Below, piece by piece: positions 42,034 through 50,464 of a DNA stretch of 58,500 bases (positions are counted from its first letter, which is position 1; each line of letters opens with the position of its first letter). Position numbers and translations under genes: made by a program. The notes under the pieces are model-generated. The model was not told where the DNA came from and searched no databases. It saw only the letters and a program-made list of their open reading frames with translations. The DNA is from CAZUDI01 sp964618975 (GTDB lineage: Bacteria > Desulfobacterota > Desulfomonilia > UBA1062), in NCBI GenBank assembly GCA_964618975.1, contig CAZUDI010000022.1, positions 1 through 58,500 on the forward strand, in the 5' to 3' direction.

Positions 42034-43668
42034 TCAAGGCTCCACGTGATATCGCTGGAGGCCCTCGGGTACGTACCAGCGCTCGAGGTTGTAGGTGATG
42101 CCGGCCGGTGCAGGCTCGATGCCGTGGAAGCGCGCGCTGACCGCCGGCAGGCTGTAGGGCACGAACAGGAAGACATACGGCTGTTCCTCGGCCAGGATCT
42201 CCTGGAGGTGGTCGTAGGCGCGTTTACGCGCGGCCCCGTCAAAGGTGTGCCTTCCCCGCATGATCATCTCATCGGCCTCGGGATTGCTGAAACCCGTGAA
42301 GTTCAGCCCCCCGGGCCGGGCGTTGCTGGAGTGCCAGACCGTGAAGAGATCCGGATCCTGGAGGATGTTCCAGCCCAGGATAACGGCGTCGAAATTGCCT
42401 TTATCCACGTACTCCTTTAGAAAGACTGTCCATTCGATGATACGGAGGTTGGCCTTGATGCCGATGGCACCCAGCCGCTGCTGGATGATCTGGGCGGCCT
42501 TCTCCCTTGCGGGGTTGCCCTGGTTGGTGATGATGGTGAAGGTGAAGGGTTTTCCCTGGCGATCGAGGATGCCGTCGCCATCGTGGTCGCTCCAGCCGAG
42601 CGCGTTAAGCATGCTCAGGGCCCTATGGGGATCGTAGGGGTAACGCTTAACCTCGGGATTGTACCAGCGCGTGCCCGGTTTGTAGGGGCCGGTGGCGATT
42701 TCGCCCAGTCCCAGCAGCACGCCCTTGATGATTTCCTCCTTGTCGATGGCGTGCGCGATGGCCTGCCGGACCTGGCGCTGGTCGAAGGGCGCCCGGCGCT
42801 GATTGAAGCCCAGGTAGGTGTAGGCGTCGGCCAGATACTTATATTTAGCGAAGCGGGAGGAGAAGCCGGGGGTGTCGGTCTGGCGCAGGTACTGCAGGGG
42901 GGTAAGCCCCATGATGTCGATGGCGGCGGCCTTGAGTTCCATGAACTGGGTGGTCAGGTCGGGGATGACGCGGTAGACGACGCCGTCGAGATAGGGACGG
43001 CCGTTGAAATAGTCCTCGTTGGCCGTCAGGACGATCCGGGTGCCCGTCTCCCAGCGCTGGAAGCGGAAGGGTCCACTGCCCACCGGTCGGCGGGTGAGGG
43101 GGGAGGTGGCAAGTTCCTGTCCCTTCAGCAGGTGCTCGGGGAGGATCTGGAGGGCCCAGCTGATCAGCGCCGGGGCGAAGGGGGTTTCATAGGTGAACTC
43201 GATGGTGAGCTCGTCCAGGAGGCGGGCCTCCTTGACGAGTTTGTACTTGCCGGCATAGGCCGTCGGCGTGCTCGGATCGATGATGGTGTGGTAGGTGAAC
43301 AGGACATCGCGCGCCGTTAGCGGGGCGCCGTCGTGCCAGCGGACCCCGGGCCGGAGGTGAAAGCGCAGCCGCTTGCCGCCATCCGAGATCTCCCAGCTCT
43401 TAGCCAGGTCGCCCACGATGGTGAAGTCCTTGTCGTAGGTGACGAGTCCGTTGTAGATGAGGCCCGCGACCTCGTGCGAGGCGCTGTCGGAGGCGAGCAT
43501 GGGGATGAGGTTGGAGGCGTCCCCCAGAGAGGACTGGATCAGGAAGTCCCCGCAGGCGGGCCTGTCCGCGGCTCCCGCATCCGGGACATGTTCCTTGTCA
43601 TCGCGTGGGGAGCATGTTAAGAAGGTGCAGAGAATGCAGATGACTGCAATGCCGGATCTCATATTCAT
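42034..43668 (-). CDS. oppA: Peptide/nickel-type substrate-binding lipoprotein (OppA family)
   Basis: 544 residues from ATG 43668 (ATG 43662 also possible; no good ribosome site). The start is a lipoprotein signal with lipobox TFLTC, so it would be anchored in a membrane. SBP_bac_5 features include GLVTYDKDFTIVGDLAKSW, LRPGVRWHDGAPLTARDV, RPVGSGPFRF and RQAIAHAIDKEEI. It delivers peptides or another solute to the OppBC channel. The ligand cannot be told. Confidence 0.9.
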   Translation of the reverse strand: MNMRSGIAVICILCTFLTCSPRDDKEHVPDAGAADRPACGDFLIQSSLGDASNLIPMLASDSASHEVAGLIYNGLVTYDKDFTIVGDLAKSWEISDGGKRLRFHLRPGVRWHDGAPLTARDVLFTYHTIIDPSTPTAYAGKYKLVKEARLLDELTIEFTYETPFAPALISWALQILPEHLLKGQELATSPLTRRPVGSGPFRFQRWETGTRIVLTANEDYFNGRPYLDGVVYRVIPDLTTQFMELKAAAIDIMGLTPLQYLRQTDTPGFSSRFAKYKYLADAYTYLGFNQRRAPFDQRQVRQAIAHAIDKEEIIKGVLLGLGEIATGPYKPGTRWYNPEVKRYPYDPHRALSMLNALGWSDHDGDGILDRQGKPFTFTIITNQGNPAREKAAQIIQQRLGAIGIKANLRIIEWTVFLKEYVDKGNFDAVILGWNILQDPDLFTVWHSSNARPGGLNFTGFSNPEADEMIMRGRHTFDGAARKRAYDHLQEILAEEQPYVFLFVPYSLPAVSARFHGIEPAPAGITYNLERWYVPEGLQRYHVEP

Positions 43669-43751
43669 CTGGTGGAAAAGAATAGCAGAATGAGTGGGCA
43701 AGAACAAGATACCTGTTGGACGTGCGCGGCCGGAACTGAACCCGAGTGCGT

Positions 43752-46673
43752 ATGAGATACTGCGCCGATCTGCATATCCATTCCCGCTACTCCCGGGCGA
43801 CCAGCAAGGACCTCTCGATCGTGGGGCTCGGTCGGGCGGCCCTTGGCAAGGGGATCGACGTACTCGGAACCGGGGATTTCACGCATCCGGCCTGGATCGA
43901 GGAGCTTGAGGAACACCTTGTTCCCGCCGAAGAGGGCCTCTTCAAACTCAGAGAGGGCCCGCACGCGGTCCGCTTTGTCCTCAGCAGCGAGATCAGCACC
44001 ATCTACAAGCAGGACGGGCGGGTGCGCAAGGTCCATCACCTGCTCCTGGCGCCGGATTTCGCAGCCGTGAGGGCGATCAGCACCCGCTTGGCATCCATCG
44101 GGAACATCCTCTCCGACGGCCGCCCGATCCTGGGGCTTAGCTCGCGCAACCTGCTGGAGATCGTGCTCGAGGGCAGCGGACAGGCCTGCCTCATCCCGGC
44201 GCATATCTGGACGCCGTGGTTTTCGGCCCTGGGCTCGAAATCCGGATTCGATACCATCGCCGAGTGCTATGGCGACCTGGCGAGCCACATCTTTGCCGTG
44301 GAAACCGGGCTGTCCTCGGACCCGCCCATGAACTGGCGGGTCAGGAGCCTGGACAACTATCACCTGATCTCCAACTCGGATGCCCACTCCGCAGACAAGC
44401 TCGGCCGGGAGGCGACCCTCTTCGACACCGCGCGCGACTATCCCTCCCTGATTGAGGCCTTGCGTACCGGCCAGGGGCTTGTCGGCACCGTGGAATTCTT
44501 TCCCGAGGAGGGCAAGTATCACCTGGACGGACACCGGGACTGCGGGGTGGTGTTGAGCCCGGAGGAGACCCGTGAACATGACGGCCGCTGTCCGGTTTGC
44601 GGCCGGCCGCTGACCATCGGGGTACTCAACCGGGTTATACAGCTGGCCGACAGGCACGACGGGAGCCGCCCGGAAAGCGCGCGCGACTACTACTCCCTGA
44701 TCCCCCTCAAAGAGATCCTGGGCGAGATCATGCAGGTGGGCAGCGCCTCCAAGGGGGTAAGGGCGGCCTACGAACGGCTGGTGCCCCGTCTGGGGGGCGA
44801 GCTGCAACTGCTTATGGAACGTGATCTGGATGAGATCCGCCAGGTGGGCGGCGAGGTGCTCTCCCTGGCGATTGCGCGCATGCGGGCGGGTCAGGTGCAC
44901 AAGGCCCCCGGCTATGACGGAATGTACGGCCGTATCCGCATGTTCAAAGACAACGAGCAGGACCTGCTCTTTTCGTGCGCCGCGCCCCGCCGGGGCCGGA
45001 CCCGGCGGAAGAAGGCGCCTTCACCCGCTCCCGAAGTCCGCGGGCCGGACCCCGCCGTGGAGGGTTTCAATGCCCAGCAGCTCGCCGCCATCGCCTGCGA
45101 AGAGGGCGCATTCGTGGTGCGGGCCGGGCCCGGCACGGGCAAGACGCGGGTGCTCGTCGAGCGCATGCGCCGGCTTATCTCCGGCGGCGCCGCGGCGGTG
45201 CTGGCTCTTACCTTCACCACCAAGGCGGCCTCTGAGATCAGGCAGCGCCTGGGGGATGAACGCTGTGAGGTGGCCACCTTCCATGGCCTGGCCTCACGTC
45301 TGCTGCGGGAGGCCGGGTGTGAGGCCGCCGTAGCCGATGATGACGAACTGGTGCGTTTCGCGGCCTCGAGGGGTTTAAGTGAGGCCCGCGCGTTCACGCG
45401 CGAGCTTGTCTTGAGGCTGAGCACCTGCCGGGATCTCGATGAAAAGCAGGCCGGCCTGTTGCGAGGGCTCGAGGACGAGGGGCGTGTGCCCTACGAGGGG
45501 CTCATCCTCAAGGTCATGGAATTGCCAAAGCTGAGGGCCTGGGAGCACATCCTGGTTGACGAATTCCAGGATATCAACCCGCTTCAGTACCGCTTTCTGA
45601 AACAGCTCGCTCTGGGGGCCCGCAGCCTGATGGTCATCGGGGATGCGTGCCAGTCGATTTATGCCTTTCGGGGGGCATCTCCACGGGCTTTCAGCGATTT
45701 CATTCAAGATTATCCCGCCTGTCGTTCGATAGACCTGGTGAGGACCTATCGATTGCATGCGACGATCACAAGGGCATCCAATGCATTTGCCGGTCAGGAG
45801 CGCATCGTGAGCGCCCGGGCGGGCCAGCCTATTCATCAGGTGTGCACATCGGCCCCCCCGGAGTATATCGCCCGCGAGATCGACGCCTTGTGCGGGGGGC
45901 TCTCCCATGACACGCTCAGCCGGGCTACGCATGCCTACGCCTTGTCGGATATCGGGGTGATCGTGCGCACGCGCCATCAGGTTACACCGTTGATAGAGGC
46001 CCTTTCCAGGGCCTCCATCCCCCATGAGACCGCCTATGCCGGCAGTCTGGCCGCCTGCCGTGGGGTTCGTCAACGCCTCGCCCTGCTGGAGCAGGGTGAG
46101 GTCACGGAAATGATCCGGGGCATCGGGGAGAAGACCCTGGGTGAACTGCAGGCCGGGGAGCGTCCTTCAGACGGGGCCGCCGCCCTGATCGAACGGGCGC
46201 ACGCCCTGGTGGCCGCGCAGCAAGGCCCCCTGATCGAGCGCCTGCATGGCCTGGAGTCCTCGGGGCTCTTCAAGCTGCCGGCACTGAGGCCTGAGCACTG
46301 TTTCTACCGCTATGCCGCGCTCTTCGATACGGATGTGGAGGGGTTCGTGCAGTTCTGCAGGCTCACCCACGATGCCCAGGGGCTCGAGGGTGACCGGGTG
46401 AGGGTATTGACGGCCCATGCGGCCAAGGGGCTCGAATTCGCCTGTGTGTTCATAACCGGGCTGGTCGAGGGGGTTTTCCCCCTGGCCGGCATGGACGGGG
46501 AGGAAGAACGCAATCTCTTCTATGTAGCCATGACCCGGGCCATTGACCGACTCTATCTGGTGCATGCACCGGAGAATGTTTCGCCGTTTGTGTCCGCGAT
46601 CCCCTCTGACTTGTGTGAGCGTCGCGAGCTCCGGGTGGAACGCGCCTCCGGACAGCTGCGGCTCTTCAACTGA
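43752..46673 (+). CDS. Fusion of endonuclease Q (PHP domain) and UvrD-type SF1 helicase
   Basis: 973 residues from ATG 43752; GTG 43746 is in frame. Residues 1 to about 410 match endonuclease Q: ADLHIHSRYSRATSKD, GTGDFTHP, EISTIYK, IPAHIWTPWFS, SNSDAHS, VEFFPEEGKYH, zinc Cys (about 267 and CPVC at about 280), and the terminal GYDGMYGRI. EndoQ nicks DNA 5' of deaminated or abasic sites. After a basic linker, residues about 437-973 form an SF1A helicase: AGPGTGKTRVL (about 457), ALTFTTKAASEIRQRL, LVDEFQDINPLQ, VIGDACQSIYAFRGA, TAHAAKGLEFACVF and FYVAMTRA. Domain 2B is short. The fusion predicts coupled incision and unwinding. It is divergent from oppA. Confidence 0.9.
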   Translation: MRYCADLHIHSRYSRATSKDLSIVGLGRAALGKGIDVLGTGDFTHPAWIEELEEHLVPAEEGLFKLREGPHAVRFVLSSEISTIYKQDGRVRKVHHLLLAPDFAAVRAISTRLASIGNILSDGRPILGLSSRNLLEIVLEGSGQACLIPAHIWTPWFSALGSKSGFDTIAECYGDLASHIFAVETGLSSDPPMNWRVRSLDNYHLISNSDAHSADKLGREATLFDTARDYPSLIEALRTGQGLVGTVEFFPEEGKYHLDGHRDCGVVLSPEETREHDGRCPVCGRPLTIGVLNRVIQLADRHDGSRPESARDYYSLIPLKEILGEIMQVGSASKGVRAAYERLVPRLGGELQLLMERDLDEIRQVGGEVLSLAIARMRAGQVHKAPGYDGMYGRIRMFKDNEQDLLFSCAAPRRGRTRRKKAPSPAPEVRGPDPAVEGFNAQQLAAIACEEGAFVVRAGPGTGKTRVLVERMRRLISGGAAAVLALTFTTKAASEIRQRLGDERCEVATFHGLASRLLREAGCEAAVADDDELVRFAASRGLSEARAFTRELVLRLSTCRDLDEKQAGLLRGLEDEGRVPYEGLILKVMELPKLRAWEHILVDEFQDINPLQYRFLKQLALGARSLMVIGDACQSIYAFRGASPRAFSDFIQDYPACRSIDLVRTYRLHATITRASNAFAGQERIVSARAGQPIHQVCTSAPPEYIAREIDALCGGLSHDTLSRATHAYALSDIGVIVRTRHQVTPLIEALSRASIPHETAYAGSLAACRGVRQRLALLEQGEVTEMIRGIGEKTLGELQAGERPSDGAAALIERAHALVAAQQGPLIERLHGLESSGLFKLPALRPEHCFYRYAALFDTDVEGFVQFCRLTHDAQGLEGDRVRVLTAHAAKGLEFACVFITGLVEGVFPLAGMDGEEERNLFYVAMTRAIDRLYLVHAPENVSPFVSAIPSDLCERRELRVERASGQLRLFN

Positions 46674-46687
46674 CGAGAGAGGGGGAT

Positions 46688-47935
46688 ATGGTTTTCGGGG
46701 CCCGTGAGATCGCCTATATCGTCCTGCTTTTCATCATGGTGATCATCTCGGCCTTTTTCTCCGGGTCCGAGACCGCCTTCATGCGCTCGAACCGTTTCCG
46801 CATGCGTCACCTGGCAGATCAGGGACGCAGAGATGCCCAGCGGGTGAATTCCATTCTCGAACGACCCGACCGGCTCCTCAGCACCATCCTGCTGGGGAAC
46901 AACTTCGTCAATGTGCTGGCCTCGTCCATTGCCACGGCCCTGTTCCTGACGATCTTCGGCGACAAAGGCATCGTATACGCCACCGTGGCCATGACCGTCA
47001 TTCTTCTGATCTTTGCCGAAACCACACCCAAGACGATCGCCGCCTACCGCGCCGAGCAGGTCTCCATGCTGGTATCCTCGCCCATGAAATGGGTGATCGC
47101 CCTTCTGAACCCGATTTCGCACCTGGTGAACCTGGCCTCCAGAGGTCTGCTCTCGCTCTTCGGACTCAAGATGGAGCAGGAGGAGGCCCTCACCGCCGAG
47201 GATGTGGGGTCGGTAATCTCCCTGGGGCACAAGGAAGGGCTCATCCAGGAACCCAAGGCCAGGATGCTCATCGCCATCATGGACATGGACTCCGTGCCGG
47301 TCAAGAAGGTCATGCTGCCGTTGAACGACATCGAGTTTCTGGCCCTCGACAGCACCTTCGAGGAGATCGTCCGCACCATCACCACCCAGAACTACAGCCG
47401 CTATCCGGTCTACGAGGACAAGCGCGAGAATATCCAGGGCTACCTGCACATCAGGGACCTGTGGCGCTATATTGACAACCGGACGGGGATGCGTATGCGG
47501 GACTGCCTGCGGGAGGCCCACTTCGTTCCCGAAACCAAGTCCGTCCTCACACAGCTGATCGATTTCCAGCAGATGCGCCTGCACATGGCCTTCGTGGTGG
47601 ACGAGTACGGTACGGTCAAGGGGGCCATTACGCTGGAGGATATCATCGAGGAGATCACGGGCGACATCATCGACGAACACGATGTGATCTATGCCCCGGT
47701 GGTGCCTCTGGGTGCCAACAGCTATCTCGTGCGGGGCAACATCAGCCTGCGCGACCTGAGCCGCTATCTCGACCGGGAATTCCCCGAGGAGTTCGATACC
47801 CTTTCAGGGCTGATCTACGGGCTGCTCGACAGGATCCCCGACGAGGGCGAGGCCGTGGTATGGCGTGAGATGTCGCTGCGGATCGAACGCATGCGTGGCA
47901 ATCGTATCAGCCGTGTGCGGATCGTGATCCAGTAG
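46688..47935 (+). CDS. CNNM/CorC-type membrane protein with CBS domains
   Basis: 415 residues. A DUF21/CNNM membrane domain (about 1-190; FFSGSETAFMRSNRFR, ILLGNNFVNVLASS, FAETTPKTIAAYRAE) is followed by a CBS pair (about 205-325; MLPLNDIEFL, YPVYEDKRENIQGYLHIRDL, FVVDEYGTVKGAITLEDIIEEI) and a CorC_HlyC domain (about 340-415). These proteins are linked to magnesium or cobalt export and, in older names, to hemolysin C. AGAGAGGGGG lies before the ATG, 14 bases after the helicase fusion, so the two may share a transcript. Confidence 0.93.
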   Translation: MVFGAREIAYIVLLFIMVIISAFFSGSETAFMRSNRFRMRHLADQGRRDAQRVNSILERPDRLLSTILLGNNFVNVLASSIATALFLTIFGDKGIVYATVAMTVILLIFAETTPKTIAAYRAEQVSMLVSSPMKWVIALLNPISHLVNLASRGLLSLFGLKMEQEEALTAEDVGSVISLGHKEGLIQEPKARMLIAIMDMDSVPVKKVMLPLNDIEFLALDSTFEEIVRTITTQNYSRYPVYEDKRENIQGYLHIRDLWRYIDNRTGMRMRDCLREAHFVPETKSVLTQLIDFQQMRLHMAFVVDEYGTVKGAITLEDIIEEITGDIIDEHDVIYAPVVPLGANSYLVRGNISLRDLSRYLDREFPEEFDTLSGLIYGLLDRIPDEGEAVVWREMSLRIERMRGNRISRVRIVIQ

Positions 47936-48053
47936 TAGACCGGGGTAGCAGATCGCTGCACCGTCGCAACCTCTAACCATTTTGGGCCGCATTCTCCGCC
48001 ACGCGCGGCTTATCAGGGGGGGCTGCGCTTGTTCCCCTGGCCCCGCACCCGCC

Positions 48054-50000
48054 TCAATCCTGGTGGAGCGTCTCGTGGATGGCCCGTCCGAGGTCCTCCT
48101 GGGTGAAGGGCTTTTCCACGAAGGCGTTGATCCCGAGATCCCTGACCCGATCCTGGATGAAGGGGTCGTTGAAGCCCGAGATGAGAATGATGGGCAGACC
48201 GGGGCGCACCTGCCGCATCTCGCTTGCGAGTTGGAGGCCGGTCATGCGCGGCATGACCTGGTCGGTGATGATGAGGTCGCAGTCCTGCGGGTCCGAGCGG
48301 AAGGCCTGCAGGGCATCCTGGACGTGGGCAAAGGTGCTGACTTGGTAGCCCAGCCGGTCGAGGATCTGTCGGCCGGCGTTCAGGATCGCCGGCTCGTCAT
48401 CGATCAGGAGGATGTGCTCGCCTCGTCCCCGGGGCACGGCCTGAGCGGAGAGTGCGGGGGATGCATGTTCCTCTTGGTGCTGGGGGATGAAGACCTGGAA
48501 GAGAGAGCCCCGCCCGGGTTCACTCTCCACGCTGATGTCGCCCCCCAGTCCGGTGACGATGCCGTGGGTGGTGGCCAGCCCCAGGCCGGTCCCCTTGCCC
48601 GGGTCCTTGGTGGTGAAGAAGGGTTCGAAGATGTGCTCCAGGGTGTCCCCGTCCATACCCGACCCGGTGTCGCTCACCGACAGGCGCACATAGGCCCCCT
48701 GGCGCAGGCGGGGATTGCTGGCGGCCAGGCGGGCGTCCACCACGACCGGGGCGAGATCCACCTGCAGGGTGCCGCCGGTGCCTTCCATGGCCTGGAAGGC
48801 GTTGGTGCAGAGGTTCATGACGACCTGGTGGATCTGGGTGGGATCGGCCAGGATCGTTCCGGAGGTGGGATCGGTGTGTTGGACGATCTCGATCGTGGAC
48901 GGGATGGAGGAGCGAAGGAGCTGCATGGCCTCCCGCACGACAGGGTGGATCTGGATCGGACGGCGTTCGCTTTCCACCTGCCGGCTGAAGGTGAGGATCT
49001 GGTAGACCAGGTCGCGGGCCCGCGTGCCGGCCTTGAGAACCTGGGCGAGATTTTCCCGGGCCAGCCCCCCCGGGGGGAGGTCATCCATGACCAGCTCGGA
49101 ATAGCCGATGATGGCTGAGAGGATGTTGTTGAAGTCGTGGGCGATACCGCCCGCGAGCGTGCCGATGGCCTCCATCTTCTGAACCTGCCGCAGGCGCGAC
49201 TCATAGGCCTGCCGCTCCCGGGCGGCCTTCTTGCGCTCCGTGATGTCGCGGATGATGCCGGAGATGACCAGCGGGGTGCCGTCATCGTCCCGACTGAGCC
49301 GGGCCGTGATCGAGCAGGGGTGGATGGTACCGTGCCTGTCCTTGAGCTGGAGTTCGTAGTCGCAGATGCGCCCCCGCTCCCCGATGGCCTTCAGGAAGGG
49401 CTCCCTCTGGGCGGGATCCGCATAGATGACGGACAGGTGCTGTCCTATGAGCTCCTCCCTTGAGTAGTGCGCGATGTCTTTAACCGAGGGGCTCAGGTCG
49501 AGGATGATCCCGTCGTAGGTCACCTCGAAATAGATGTCCTGGATGCTCTCGAAGATGCCCCGGTACTTGGCCTCGCTCAGGAGCAGCCGCTCCTCGGACT
49601 GGCTGCGCTCGAGGGTGTAGCGGATGGCGCGTTCGAGGAGGGAGGCGGTGAGCTCGCCTTTGACCAGGAAATCGACGGCACCGGCCTGCATGACGCTCAA
49701 ATCGACCTCGCGCTCGGCCAGTCCGGTAAGCACGATGATGGGGACACGGCTCTGGCGGACAGAGGGCTCACAGAGAAAATCCAGGCCGTCTCTCTCACCC
49801 AGGCGGTAGTCCAGAAGGCAGATATGGATGCCCCCGCGAGCGAGGGAAGTGAGGGCCGCGTCGTAGCCCTGGACCCACTCGATGGCAAAGACCAGGGTCC
49901 CGGCCTCTTCGAGCAGGTCGCGGGTGATGACGTAGTCGTCCTCGTCGTCATCGACCAGCAGGATACGGATGGGTTCACTTCCCCCGGCAGGCGCTCGCAT
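48054..50000 (-). CDS. Hybrid histidine kinase REC-PAS-HisKA-HATPase-REC
   Basis: 648 residues, soluble. Order: receiver 1 (about 11-130, ILLVDDDEDD), PAS (about 140-265), HisKA with AHDFNNILSAIIGY, HATPase_c (DTGSGMDGDTLEHIFEPFF, GTGLGLATTHGIV) and receiver 2 (about 530-645, HILLIDDEPA, DLIITDQVMPRM, FVEKPF). The H-box HDFNN is the NtrB/hybrid type. It starts 6 bases after the stop of the single-domain regulator upstream, so the three signalling genes form one operon. Input is unknown. Confidence 0.93.
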   Translation of the reverse strand: MRAPAGGSEPIRILLVDDDEDDYVITRDLLEEAGTLVFAIEWVQGYDAALTSLARGGIHICLLDYRLGERDGLDFLCEPSVRQSRVPIIVLTGLAEREVDLSVMQAGAVDFLVKGELTASLLERAIRYTLERSQSEERLLLSEAKYRGIFESIQDIYFEVTYDGIILDLSPSVKDIAHYSREELIGQHLSVIYADPAQREPFLKAIGERGRICDYELQLKDRHGTIHPCSITARLSRDDDGTPLVISGIIRDITERKKAARERQAYESRLRQVQKMEAIGTLAGGIAHDFNNILSAIIGYSELVMDDLPPGGLARENLAQVLKAGTRARDLVYQILTFSRQVESERRPIQIHPVVREAMQLLRSSIPSTIEIVQHTDPTSGTILADPTQIHQVVMNLCTNAFQAMEGTGGTLQVDLAPVVVDARLAASNPRLRQGAYVRLSVSDTGSGMDGDTLEHIFEPFFTTKDPGKGTGLGLATTHGIVTGLGGDISVESEPGRGSLFQVFIPQHQEEHASPALSAQAVPRGRGEHILLIDDEPAILNAGRQILDRLGYQVSTFAHVQDALQAFRSDPQDCDLIITDQVMPRMTGLQLASEMRQVRPGLPIILISGFNDPFIQDRVRDLGINAFVEKPFTQEDLGRAIHETLHQD

Positions 50001-50005
50001 GTTCC

Positions 50006-50464
50006 TCAGCCCTGGTGCTCCTGCGGCAACTCCACAATCTCGAACCAGTATCGGCCCAGGGTCTGGATGATCGCCACCATGCCCTCGAACCCGATGGGCT
50101 TGGTGATAAAGGAATTCACCCCCAGGTCGTAGCTGCGGAAGATGTCCTCTTCGGCCTTGGAGGTGGTGAGCACCACCACCGGGATCTTGCGCAGCTCGGG
50201 GTCGGACTTGATCTCCCGGAGGGCCTCGCGACCGTCCTTTCGCGGCATGTTCAGGTCGAGCAGGATGAGCCCCGGCCGTGGTGAAGAGGTCGGGTCGCCA
50301 TAGGCGCCCCGGCGGTAGAGGTAGTCCATGAGCTCCTCCCCGTTGGCCACGAAGCGCAGATCGTTGGCAAGGCGGGCCTCTTCGAAGGCCTCTCTGGTGA
50401 GCAGACAGTCGTCTTCGTCATCGTCGGCCATCAGGATCGTGATCATCTTGGCCGGATGCATCAT
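50006..50464 (-). CDS. Rcp1-type single-domain response regulator
   Basis: 152 residues with only a receiver: ILMADDDEDDC acidic pocket, LILLDLNMPRKDG phospho-acceptor, VVLTTSKAEEDI, and Lys in FITKPIGF. The extended loop YRRGAYGDPTSSPRP and the whole layout match the Rcp1 family, which serves phytochrome-like kinases. The start (ATGATG) overlaps the end of the kinase gene at 50461 with AAAGGAG before it. It probably relays phosphate between the two flanking kinases. Confidence 0.92.
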   Translation of the reverse strand: MMHPAKMITILMADDDEDDCLLTREAFEEARLANDLRFVANGEELMDYLYRRGAYGDPTSSPRPGLILLDLNMPRKDGREALREIKSDPELRKIPVVVLTTSKAEEDIFRSYDLGVNSFITKPIGFEGMVAIIQTLGRYWFEIVELPQEHQG

